Shown: positions 1 through 6,661 of the stretch, in pieces
Position numbering within the stretch: position 1 is the first letter of the stretch
Layout of the letters: each line of letters opens with the position of its first letter
Assembly: GCA_019242065.1 (NCBI GenBank)
Contig: JAFAWJ010000495.1
Location: 1 to 6,949, forward strand
Source: Chloroflexota bacterium
Lineage (GTDB): Bacteria; Chloroflexota; UBA6077; CF-72
Reading direction: 5' to 3'
Length of the DNA: 6,949 bases
Program-made: the position numbers and the translations under genes
The notes under the pieces: generated by a model
Database searches by the model: none
What the model saw: the letters and a program-made list of their open reading frames with translations, nothing else
Told to the model about the DNA's origin: nothing

Positions 1-1
1 T

Positions 2-391
2 CTTCTGGTGATGGGCACGGGCTGTTTGGCCAACCCCCAGCGGGTGCAGACCGCGGATCTGCTCGACCGCCTCGCCACGGCGCGCGGCCAGCTCGCTACT
101 TTCCCGCCGCCGCCTCAGGCCTGCAACGCCCTCGGCGACATCGAAACGCGGCTGTACGGCGAGCCAGGCCTCACCGACATCCAGCCCGCCTGGTCCGAGC
201 TCGCCGACGCCGCCCACGCCCTGCAGTCCGTCTGCGGCCAGGACAGCTTGCTCCGCCAACCCGTCACCGGCTCCGCCACCCTCGACGCCGCGCGCCAGCG
301 CTGGAGTGCGGGCACGCAGCGCGAGATGGCCGTCGCCTGCGACCACCTGCGCGCCGCCGCGACGGCGCTCGGCCGCGACGCGCCATGCTAA
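2..391 (+). CDS. Small exported protein, probable lipoprotein (5' end outside window)
   Basis: The reading frame is open to the left edge and stops at TAA 389-391. The first visible residues are LLVMGTGC, which look like the end of a signal peptide followed by a lipobox-type cysteine (codon at 23-25). The -3 residue is G rather than the usual L, V or I, so lipidation is likely but not certain. An internal GTG at 8 lies inside this hydrophobic stretch and is probably not the start. The remaining mature part, about 120 residues, is predicted mostly helical, rich in Ala, Leu and Arg. It holds four further cysteines (39, 76, 111 and the last residue 127, numbering from GTG 8) that could form two disulfides in an exported protein. 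I do not recognise the family. It sits 35 bases upstream of the DUF4178-like gene on the same strand and may belong to that envelope module. The function is unknown. Confidence 0.6.
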   Translation, partial: LLVMGTGCLANPQRVQTADLLDRLATARGQLATFPPPPQACNALGDIETRLYGEPGLTDIQPAWSELADAAHALQSVCGQDSLLRQPVTGSATLDAARQRWSAGTQREMAVACDHLRAAATALGRDAPC

Positions 392-399
392 GTTCATCA

Positions 400-411
400 G
401 ACCGGAAGGTC
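400..411. repeat. Short inverted repeat GACC-GGAA-GGTC in the leader of the DUF4178-like gene
   Basis: A perfect 4-bp stem closes a GGAA loop, which fits the GNRA tetraloop pattern. It lies between the stop at 391 and the ATG at 427. There is no T-run after it, so it is not a standard terminator. It may be a small RNA hairpin or chance. A related sequence, GACCGAACGGTC, occurs at 4543-4554. Confidence 0.25.
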
Positions 412-426
412 CCACGCTAGACAACG

Positions 427-1104
427 ATGTTCAACCGACTCAACCGCGCCCTGCAGCAGCACCTGGATCCCGACAAGACCCCGCCCGCCCTGCGCCAGCC
501 GACCGTCGACACGCTCTTGCCAGGCGACGTGGTCAGCTTCTGGGATGCCGGCGACAGCGTCGTCCAGGCCGTGCTCGAATGCCAGGAGGAGGTCAACCGC
601 CGCGAAACCCGGTGGCGCTGGAACATCCTCGACGAAGGCCGCGTCCTCGAAATCACCCCGGAAGGCAACACCCTCTACGAGCGGACGGTCATCCTCCGCC
701 AGAGGTCGGCCGAGTTCGAAACACTCACGGCCGACCCCGACGAAGGCGGCGTTCTCAAAGCGTTCGAGGCGCGCGTGCGCCAGGGCATCGCCGCTCGCAA
801 CCCGACGCTCTTCGAGTACGAGGGGAAGGTGTATCGCGTCGTCTCGACGGGCATCTTTGCCGCGACCGCCGTCGACGCGACCAGTTACCCGAATCTGGAC
901 GTCTGGCGCGACATCAACCCTGACGACCCCGGCGAAAACGTCTACTTCGAGCTCGAGCCGACCGAGGACGTGCCCGACACCGAGAGTGGCGGCGAGGTGC
1001 TGGGTGTCTGGACCACGCATATCGCGCTCCTGTTCGGTCGGCCGCTCAAAGGCGCCGACGTGCAGAGCATCTATCCTCGGTCCGAGGAGTCGCAGAAGCC
1101 CTGA
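427..1104 (+). CDS. DUF4178-like soluble protein
   Basis: This 225-residue protein has no signal peptide or membrane segment. I see two related beta-rich halves. Residues 31-90 begin with LLPGDVVSFWD and run through WRWNILDEGRVLEI, the pattern of a DUF4178 start (a GD-V motif, then an aromatic/W stretch and an L-D-(D/E)-G turn). Residues 128-205 begin FEYEGKVYRVVSTG and end near ALLFGRPL, like the second half of that fold. The assignment is by remembered pattern and was not searched. The biochemical role of DUF4178 is not established. In other bacteria it is found beside DUF350 membrane proteins and polyamine aminopropyltransferases in envelope-stress type clusters. ATG 427 is the first start after an in-frame TAG at 418-420; no clear Shine-Dalgarno sequence precedes it. 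Its TGA shares one base with the ATG of the DUF350-like gene, so the two are probably translated together. Confidence 0.6.
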   Translation: MFNRLNRALQQHLDPDKTPPALRQPTVDTLLPGDVVSFWDAGDSVVQAVLECQEEVNRRETRWRWNILDEGRVLEITPEGNTLYERTVILRQRSAEFETLTADPDEGGVLKAFEARVRQGIAARNPTLFEYEGKVYRVVSTGIFAATAVDATSYPNLDVWRDINPDDPGENVYFELEPTEDVPDTESGGEVLGVWTTHIALLFGRPLKGADVQSIYPRSEESQKP

Positions 1105-1322
1105 TGCCCGACGAGGTCGTCCGCTTCTTTCAGGCGCTCGGCACGACGGTCCTGTGGAGCGTCGTCTCCATCGTGATCGTCGCCCTCGTGTTCGAGATCC
1201 TGGAGAAGCGCTACCGGCTCCTCGACGAGATTTTCAAGGAGAACAGCATCGCCGCTGCCATCCTCGCCGGCAGCTTTGTGATCGGCATCTTCTATACGGT
1301 CGCGCAGATTGTCATCCACTGA
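1104..1322 (+). CDS. DUF350-like small membrane protein
   Basis: This 72-residue protein has two predicted membrane helices, about residues 12-32 and 49-70. They are joined by a charged loop, EKRYRLLDEIFKENS. The sequence ENSIAAAILAGSFVIGI (46-61) matches the typical DUF350 signature of a charged residue and Asn followed by an Ala-rich helix. Many DUF350 proteins carry two such modules in about 130 residues, as I recall; this one holds a single module and may work as an oligomer. The start ATG overlaps the last base of the preceding TGA. The 3' end overlaps the next gene by 14 bases. Co-location with a DUF4178-like gene is a recurring arrangement and supports both calls. The role is unknown; a membrane partner of the DUF4178 protein is the natural inference. 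Confidence 0.68.
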   Translation: MPDEVVRFFQALGTTVLWSVVSIVIVALVFEILEKRYRLLDEIFKENSIAAAILAGSFVIGIFYTVAQIVIH

Positions 1323-1938
1323 CACCTCGCGGGGAACCACCGTCTGGCTGGCGCGCCACGGTGAGGCCCACAACCCAAGGAACGTCCTGTACGGCCGGCT
1401 GCCGCGGATCGGCCTGACGCCCGAGGGCCGCCGTCAGGCGCAAGCGCTGGCGACCACGCTCCACTCGCGTCCGCTGGCTGCCATCTACTCGAGTCCGATA
1501 CTGCGCGCGCGTCAAACGGCCGAAGTGATCCTGGCCGCCCAACCTGGACTCAGCCGCGTCCGCCAGGACTCGGACCTGATCGAGATCCGCACGGGCTGGC
1601 AGGGTGAGCCGGCCGCCGCCCTGGAGAAAATCGGCTGGGACTTCTACACCCATCCGCGCGATCCCGGCGACGACACGCTCCAAGCCATTCACGCCCGCAT
1701 GCAGCGCTGGCTCACACGCGTGCTGCGGCGCCATCCTGGTCAGGAGGTCCTCGGCGTCGGTCACGGCGATCCGATCCTGGTCCTGGTTGGCAGCCTCGCC
1801 GGCATCCCACTGGACCCGCGCGAGATCTTCCCCAGGCCGTACATCCAGCCGGGGATCATGTACCGCCTCTGCTTCGACAGTGTCGGCGCCTGTCAGGACA
1901 TCGAGCTCCTGGTGCCCCACGCGCAGGCCGCCGCGTGA
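1309..1938 (+). CDS. Histidine phosphatase superfamily protein (phosphoglycerate-mutase-like)
   Basis: This 209-residue protein of the branch-1 histidine phosphatase type probably hydrolyses small phosphate esters through a phosphohistidine intermediate. The catalytic RHG motif is R16-H17-G18 in WLARHGEAHN. The SSPILRARQTA block (61-71) supplies phosphate-binding R66. E92 in LIEIRTG is the likely general acid. The second histidine is H152 in GVGHGDP. All core residues are present, so it should be active. The real substrate cannot be read from sequence: phosphoglycerate mutase, alpha-ribazole phosphatase and broad-specificity phosphatases share these motifs. The start is TTG 1309: an in-frame TGA lies at 1279-1281, and no ATG or GTG occurs before the RHG motif, so TTG is the only good choice. 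It overlaps the DUF350-like gene by 14 bases and the Nudix gene by 4 (GTGA), which implies translational coupling. Confidence 0.88.
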   Translation: MSSTDTSRGTTVWLARHGEAHNPRNVLYGRLPRIGLTPEGRRQAQALATTLHSRPLAAIYSSPILRARQTAEVILAAQPGLSRVRQDSDLIEIRTGWQGEPAAALEKIGWDFYTHPRDPGDDTLQAIHARMQRWLTRVLRRHPGQEVLGVGHGDPILVLVGSLAGIPLDPREIFPRPYIQPGIMYRLCFDSVGACQDIELLVPHAQAAA

Positions 1939-2450
1939 GTGTCGACTCGGCTGTCCTGGCGCCGCTCTACCGCGATCCGCGCGACGACCTGCGCCTGGTC
2001 TTCATCCGTCGCAGCCCGCACGGCGTCCACGGTGGACAGATCGCGTTTCCCGGCGGCCGACGCGAGCCCGAGGATACCGACCTGCTTGCGACGGCGCTTC
2101 GCGAAGCCGAAGAAGAAGTCGGTCTCGACCCGAAGCAGGTCGACGTGCTCACCGATCTGCCGGTCATCGAGACGGTGTCGACCGGCTTCAGTATCGCCCC
2201 CTTCCTCGGGAGACTGAACGGTGCCCCGCCGACATGGCGCCGGCAGGAGACCGAGATCGACGAGATCCTCGAAGTCCGCCTCGACGACCTCCTCCGACCC
2301 GAAGCGCATGCCGTGGAAATGTGGCAACTGGCCGGCTGGCCTGAGCCACGCGAAATCCCGTTCTACTGGATCGGCCCCTACAAGCTGTGGGGCGCGACTT
2401 ATAAGATCGTGGGCTCAATTCGCGAGTATCTCGCGACACACGCCGTATAA
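1935..2450 (+). CDS. Nudix hydrolase, CoA-pyrophosphatase (NudL-like) type
   Basis: This 171-residue enzyme is expected to cleave a nucleoside diphosphate derivative at the pyrophosphate bond, using Mg2+ or Mn2+. The Nudix box is readable at G41 to L64, with RE at 56-57 and metal-binding E60-E61 in REAEEEVGL. The spacing from the glycine to RE is one residue longer than the textbook box and an Asp (D47) stands near the first Glu position. This is the form I recall for NudL-type enzymes. Upstream, FIRRSPHGVHGGQIAFPGG (residues 23-41) matches the additional NuCoA-type signature (R-S, H-x-G-Q, FPGG) used by enzymes acting on coenzyme A. CoA or acyl-CoA is therefore the likely substrate, but this is inference. 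The start GTG 1935 overlaps the previous stop in GTGA. The pairing with a histidine phosphatase suggests a small nucleotide or cofactor housecleaning step. Confidence 0.87.
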   Translation: MSVDSAVLAPLYRDPRDDLRLVFIRRSPHGVHGGQIAFPGGRREPEDTDLLATALREAEEEVGLDPKQVDVLTDLPVIETVSTGFSIAPFLGRLNGAPPTWRRQETEIDEILEVRLDDLLRPEAHAVEMWQLAGWPEPREIPFYWIGPYKLWGATYKIVGSIREYLATHAV

Positions 2451-2463
2451 CGTGCCTGGCACG
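2451..2463. repeat. 13-base perfect palindrome upstream of ftsH, possible operator
   Basis: CGTGCC-T-GGCACG is a perfect 6-bp inverted repeat around a single central T, directly after the Nudix stop codon and 23 bases before the ftsH ATG. The size and symmetry suit a dimeric DNA-binding protein. A 1-base loop rules out an RNA hairpin of full length. Its right arm is also the -24 part of the sigma-54-like element, so the two readings compete or cooperate. No regulator gene is visible. Confidence 0.35.
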
Positions 2464-2473
2464 ACCGATGCTT
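2456..2473 (+). promoter_or_regulatory. Sigma-54-like -24/-12 element upstream of ftsH
   Basis: CTGGCACGACCGATGCT matches the sigma-54 consensus YTGGCACGrNNNTTGCW at every fixed position except one (A for the first T of TTGC). The invariant GG (2458-2459) and GC (2470-2471) are separated by exactly 10 bases, as required. Transcription would begin near 2483, only a few bases before ATG 2487, giving a nearly leaderless ftsH message. That is consistent with the lack of a clear Shine-Dalgarno sequence. It is a single match without a visible enhancer-binding site, and sigma-54 is missing from many high-GC lineages, so confidence is low. TATAAC at 2446-2451 could instead be a -10 box, but no good -35 accompanies it. 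Confidence 0.28.
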
Positions 2474-2486
2474 GTGAGTACATCCA

Positions 2487-4541
2487 ATGGCGGGCGATAA
2501 CTCGACAAACCGAGTGACGCGCCCGCGTCCGCCTGGGCCGAACGACGTTCAGCCCTCCTCGGGCAAGGCCAACCAGCAGCCGCCCAAGAAGAACCCGCTG
2601 ATGCGCCCCAAACCGTGGTGGATCGGCTTCGTCATCGTGCTGGTCCTCAACTACCTGCTGGTGCAGGTTTTCCTCCCCGAACGCCCGAATCCGCGCATCG
2701 ACGTCCCCTACACCTTCTTCAAGGCACAGGTGACCGCCGACAACGTCGTGGAAATTACCAGCCAGGGCGACACGATCCAGGGCACCTTCAAGAACGCAGT
2801 CACCTATCCGGACCAGCCCCAGCAAGGCCAGCAGCAACAGACCTCGACCTCGTTCGAGACCGTCCAGCCGACCTTCGCCGACCCGGGCCTGGAGACGCTG
2901 CTCGAGCAGCACAACGTCATCATCAACGCCCACTCGCTGGACGCGCCGCGCCCATGGTGGGAAAACCTGCTGCTCAGTTTTGGCCCCACGATCCTGCTGA
3001 TTGGCCTGTTTTTCTGGATTTCCAGCCGCGCCGCCAGTCAGCTTGGCGGATCCAGTGGTCCGTTCGGCCTGGGTCGCAGCCGCGCTAAACGATACGACCA
3101 GACCAGCGACGGCGCGGCGCGCATCACCTTCGCCGACGTGGCCGGCATCAACGAGGCCAAAGCCGAGCTCGAAGAGGTGGTCGACTTTTTGCGCGACCCG
3201 TCGAAGTACACGCGCCTCGGCGGCGCCGTGCCCAAAGGCGTGCTGTTGATCGGCTCGCCGGGCACGGGCAAGACGCTCCTGGCGCGTGCGGTCGCTGGCG
3301 AAGCCAACGTGCCGTTCTTCAGTATGGGCGCCAGCGAATTTGTGGAGATGATCGTCGGCGTCGGCGCCAGCCGCGTCCGCGACCTGTTCAAGCAAGCGCG
3401 CGAGGCGGCCCCCGCCATCATCTTCATCGACGAGCTCGACGCCATTGGTCGCGCACGTGGCACCGGTGCCTTTGGTGGCAACGACGAGCGTGAGCAGACG
3501 CTCAACCAGATTCTGACCGAGATGGACGGCTTCTCTTCTCGGGAGGGCGTCATCGTCCTGGCGGCCACCAACCGCCCTGACGTCCTGGACCAGGCTTTGC
3601 TCCGGCCAGGCCGCTTCGATCGACGCGTCACGGTCAATCCGCCCGACAAGATCGGGCGCGAAGCCATCCTGCGCGTGCACACCCGCGGGGTGCCGCTCGC
3701 CTCGGACGTCGATCTCAAGATTGTCGCCGCGTCGACACCCGGGCTGGTCGGGGCGGACCTGCGTAATCTCGTCAACGAGGCAGCGCTGATGGCTGCGCGA
3801 CGCAACGAAGACCGCGTGCATCAGACCGACTTCCTGGACGCGCTCGAAAAGCTCGTCCTGGGTCCGGCCCGTAACGTGGTCATGAGCCCGGCCGAGCGCG
3901 AGCGGGTCGCCTATCACGAAGGTGGCCACACCATCCTGGGGCTGCTCGTTCCGGGGGCTGATCCGGTCAACCGCGTCACGATCATGCCGCGCGGCCAGGC
4001 GCTGGGCGTCACCTATCAGCGCCCCGAGGACGATCGGCACAACTACAGCGAGGAGTACCTCCGCGCGCGGATCACGGGTGCCATGGGCGGCCGGGCTGCC
4101 GAAGAGGTCGTCTACGGCGGGCGCACCACGGGTGCCGAAAACGACATCCAGCAGGCCACCGACCTGGCGCGCCAGATGGTGACGCGCTGGGGCATGAGCG
4201 AACGACTCGGCCCGGTGACGCTGTCTGGCCGCGACGATCCATTCCTGCGCGGCGACGCGCTCTCGGGACTTGGCTCAGCCAAGCCGTACAGCGAATCGAC
4301 CGCCAAGGTCATCGACGACGAGGTCGAGCGCATCTTGCAGGAGTGCTACACCGAAGGTGTGCGCCTGCTCAGCGACAACCGCGACGCGCTGGATCGCCTG
4401 GCGCACGCGCTGCTGGAGCACGAGACGCTGGACGAGCACGAGATCCTGCGGGTGACGCAGTTGCACCCGGCCCCCCGCAGCCCCGAAGCGCCCATCGCCG
4501 CCATGCCCATCGCCGCGTTCAGCGCGACCGACGCCTCCTGA
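2487..4541 (+). CDS. ftsH: ATP-dependent zinc metalloprotease FtsH, membrane AAA+ protease
   Basis: FtsH forms a membrane hexamer that pulls out and degrades damaged or unneeded membrane proteins and short-lived regulators. Order along the 684 residues: a basic, Pro-rich cytosolic tail (1-43); membrane helix 1 (about 44-63); a periplasmic domain of about 95 residues with a Gln-rich stretch (109-118); membrane helix 2 (161-179); the AAA+ domain; the M41 peptidase domain. Walker A is GSPGTGKT (256-263), Walker B IIFIDELD (311-318), and the second region of homology runs from ATNRPD (360-365) to RPGRFDR with arginine fingers R373 and R376. The zinc site is HEGGH (477-481) with D553 as the probable third ligand. 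All catalytic residues are intact. The pore loop reads FVEMIVGVG (285-293), with Ile289 where most members have Phe. The C-terminus ends in an Ala/Pro-rich tail. It is somewhat longer than the E. coli protein. ATG 2487 is the first start after the Nudix gene that keeps helix 1. Divergence suggests it may be one of several FtsH paralogues. Confidence 0.97.
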   Translation: MAGDNSTNRVTRPRPPGPNDVQPSSGKANQQPPKKNPLMRPKPWWIGFVIVLVLNYLLVQVFLPERPNPRIDVPYTFFKAQVTADNVVEITSQGDTIQGTFKNAVTYPDQPQQGQQQQTSTSFETVQPTFADPGLETLLEQHNVIINAHSLDAPRPWWENLLLSFGPTILLIGLFFWISSRAASQLGGSSGPFGLGRSRAKRYDQTSDGAARITFADVAGINEAKAELEEVVDFLRDPSKYTRLGGAVPKGVLLIGSPGTGKTLLARAVAGEANVPFFSMGASEFVEMIVGVGASRVRDLFKQAREAAPAIIFIDELDAIGRARGTGAFGGNDEREQTLNQILTEMDGFSSREGVIVLAATNRPDVLDQALLRPGRFDRRVTVNPPDKIGREAILRVHTRGVPLASDVDLKIVAASTPGLVGADLRNLVNEAALMAARRNEDRVHQTDFLDALEKLVLGPARNVVMSPAERERVAYHEGGHTILGLLVPGADPVNRVTIMPRGQALGVTYQRPEDDRHNYSEEYLRARITGAMGGRAAEEVVYGGRTTGAENDIQQATDLARQMVTRWGMSERLGPVTLSGRDDPFLRGDALSGLGSAKPYSESTAKVIDDEVERILQECYTEGVRLLSDNRDALDRLAHALLEHETLDEHEILRVTQLHPAPRSPEAPIAAMPIAAFSATDAS

Positions 4542-4542
4542 G

Positions 4543-4554
4543 GACCGAACGGTC
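4543..4554. repeat. Inverted repeat GACCG-AA-CGGTC between convergent stop codons
   Basis: A perfect 5-bp inverted repeat (4-bp stem with GAAC loop if drawn as a hairpin) fills most of the 15-base gap between the ftsH and hisC-like stops. Neither strand shows a T-run, so it is not a textbook intrinsic terminator. It could be a weak two-way pause or end-protecting hairpin, or chance. It resembles the inverted repeat at 400-411. Confidence 0.25.
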
Positions 4555-4556
4555 GA

Positions 4557-5642
4557 CTAGCGGAGCGCGTCGAGCCGCGCCAGCAGGCGATTGTCCTCCT
4601 CGGGCGCGCGCACCGTCACCCGCAGCCAGTCCTTGAGCCGCGGGTGACTCGGATACGTCCGCACGATCAGCCCCGCCCCCTGCAGCCACTCGGCCACCTC
4701 CAGCGCGCGCTGCGGTGGACTCGCCAGCACAAAATTGGCCGACGACGGCACCAGCCGCCAGCCCCGCGCACGCAGCTCATCCTCGAATCGCGTTCGCTCC
4801 GCAACAATCGCCGCGACCCGCTCCTCGAGGCCCGCCTGATCCTCCAGTGCGCGGCACGCCGCCGCAATGCCAAAAGCGGTCATGTTCTGCGGCAGCCGCA
4901 GCGTCTCCAGCGCCCGTACGACCTCGAGCGTGCTCACGACGTAGCCCACCCGCGCACCCGCCAGCCCGTAGCCCTTGGAAAACGTCCGAATCAAAATCCC
5001 GTTCGGCGCCCCGAGCACCAGCTCCGCCAGGGATTCGCCACTGATTTCCGCGTATGCCTCGTCGAGGACTACCGCCACGTCTGGCAGCTCGCGCAGCACC
5101 GTGCGCACGAAGTCCGTCGTGAGCGTCCGCCCGGTCGGATTACTCGGACTGCACAGCCACACCACGCCGACTGACGCCTCGCGCCCCGCGCGCACGACCG
5201 ACTCCACGGGCAGCTGCCACTCGGCGTCGACCGGCACCGTGACCAGGCTGCCCCCCACGCCTTCAGACACGACCCGAAACATGGAAAAGGTCGGATCGGC
5301 CGCCACGCCGACGCGCCCTGGTCCGAGATACGCGCTGGCTACCAGGAACAGCGCCTCGTCCGCGCCGCAGGTCACCATCACACGCTCGGGCGCCACGCCA
5401 AAGCGCGATGCCAGCGCCGACCGCAGCGGCTCGTTCGACGGATGCGGGTACTCGTTGACCGGCAGCCGAGGCACGTCGAGGACGGTCCGCTCCCAGGCGG
5501 CCGGCGGCCACGCCGCGGTGTTGGTGTCGAAGCGGACCACGTCGGTGACCGGGATGCCCGCCGCGGTCGCCACGTCGCTGGCCATGGCTTCCCATTCGTA
5601 CGGCGTGAGCTGCTCGACGAAGGCGCGCGGCCGCAGCGACAC
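4557..5642 (-). CDS. HisC-like PLP-dependent aminotransferase (class I/II)
   Basis: This 361-residue fold-type I aminotransferase is most like histidinol-phosphate aminotransferase, which makes histidinol phosphate from imidazole acetol phosphate and glutamate. Recognisable parts: NEYPHPSNEPLRSALA (63-78) with Y65; TCGADEA (91-97); N168 in SPSNPTG; D194 and Y197 in VLDEAYAEI; PLP-binding Lys K223 in TFSKGYGLAGARVGY with R231; and R341 in LRVTVRAPEED for the substrate carboxylate. The N-terminus LRPRAFVEQLTPYEWE fits HisC, but the usual SNENP block is replaced by FDTNTAAWPP (38-47), so substrate choice may differ (aromatic amino acid or CobD-like roles are possible). I chose GTG at 5642, which keeps the conserved N-terminus and lies 2 bases after the pit stop, with purine-rich TGAGG just before it. 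The same frame stays open far upstream through pit, but that part is not protein-like. No other his genes are in view. Confidence 0.82.
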   Translation of the reverse strand: MSLRPRAFVEQLTPYEWEAMASDVATAAGIPVTDVVRFDTNTAAWPPAAWERTVLDVPRLPVNEYPHPSNEPLRSALASRFGVAPERVMVTCGADEALFLVASAYLGPGRVGVAADPTFSMFRVVSEGVGGSLVTVPVDAEWQLPVESVVRAGREASVGVVWLCSPSNPTGRTLTTDFVRTVLRELPDVAVVLDEAYAEISGESLAELVLGAPNGILIRTFSKGYGLAGARVGYVVSTLEVVRALETLRLPQNMTAFGIAAACRALEDQAGLEERVAAIVAERTRFEDELRARGWRLVPSSANFVLASPPQRALEVAEWLQGAGLIVRTYPSHPRLKDWLRVTVRAPEEDNRLLARLDALR

Positions 5643-5644
5643 CC

Positions 5645-6657
<1,013 letters not shown>

Positions 6658-6661
<4 letters not shown>

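Noticed and set aside
306..923. Open frames at 306-923 and 545-1417 on the plus strand
   Set aside because: Both are Arg/Pro/Ser-rich shadows of the DUF4178-like gene and its neighbours, with no motif and conflicting with better supported genes.
2446..2451. TATAAC as a sigma-70 -10 box for ftsH
   Set aside because: No acceptable -35 sequence is found 16-18 bases upstream, and part of it is the Nudix stop codon. Kept only as an alternative to the sigma-54-like element.
2415..4040. Long open frame (541 codons) on the minus strand opposite ftsH
   Set aside because: The translation has no recognisable domain and the plus strand encodes a complete, motif-perfect FtsH here. Open antisense frames are expected in GC-rich genes with strong third-position bias.
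4543..4554. Bidirectional intrinsic terminator between ftsH and the hisC-like gene
   Set aside because: The stem is only 4-5 bp and neither strand has a T-run.
4557..5642. Assignment of the aminotransferase as CobD (threonine-phosphate decarboxylase)
   Set aside because: CobD shares the fold, but no cobalamin gene is near and the N-terminus and GADEA block fit HisC better. The histidine phosphatase far upstream on the other strand is not enough to suggest a cobalamin pathway.
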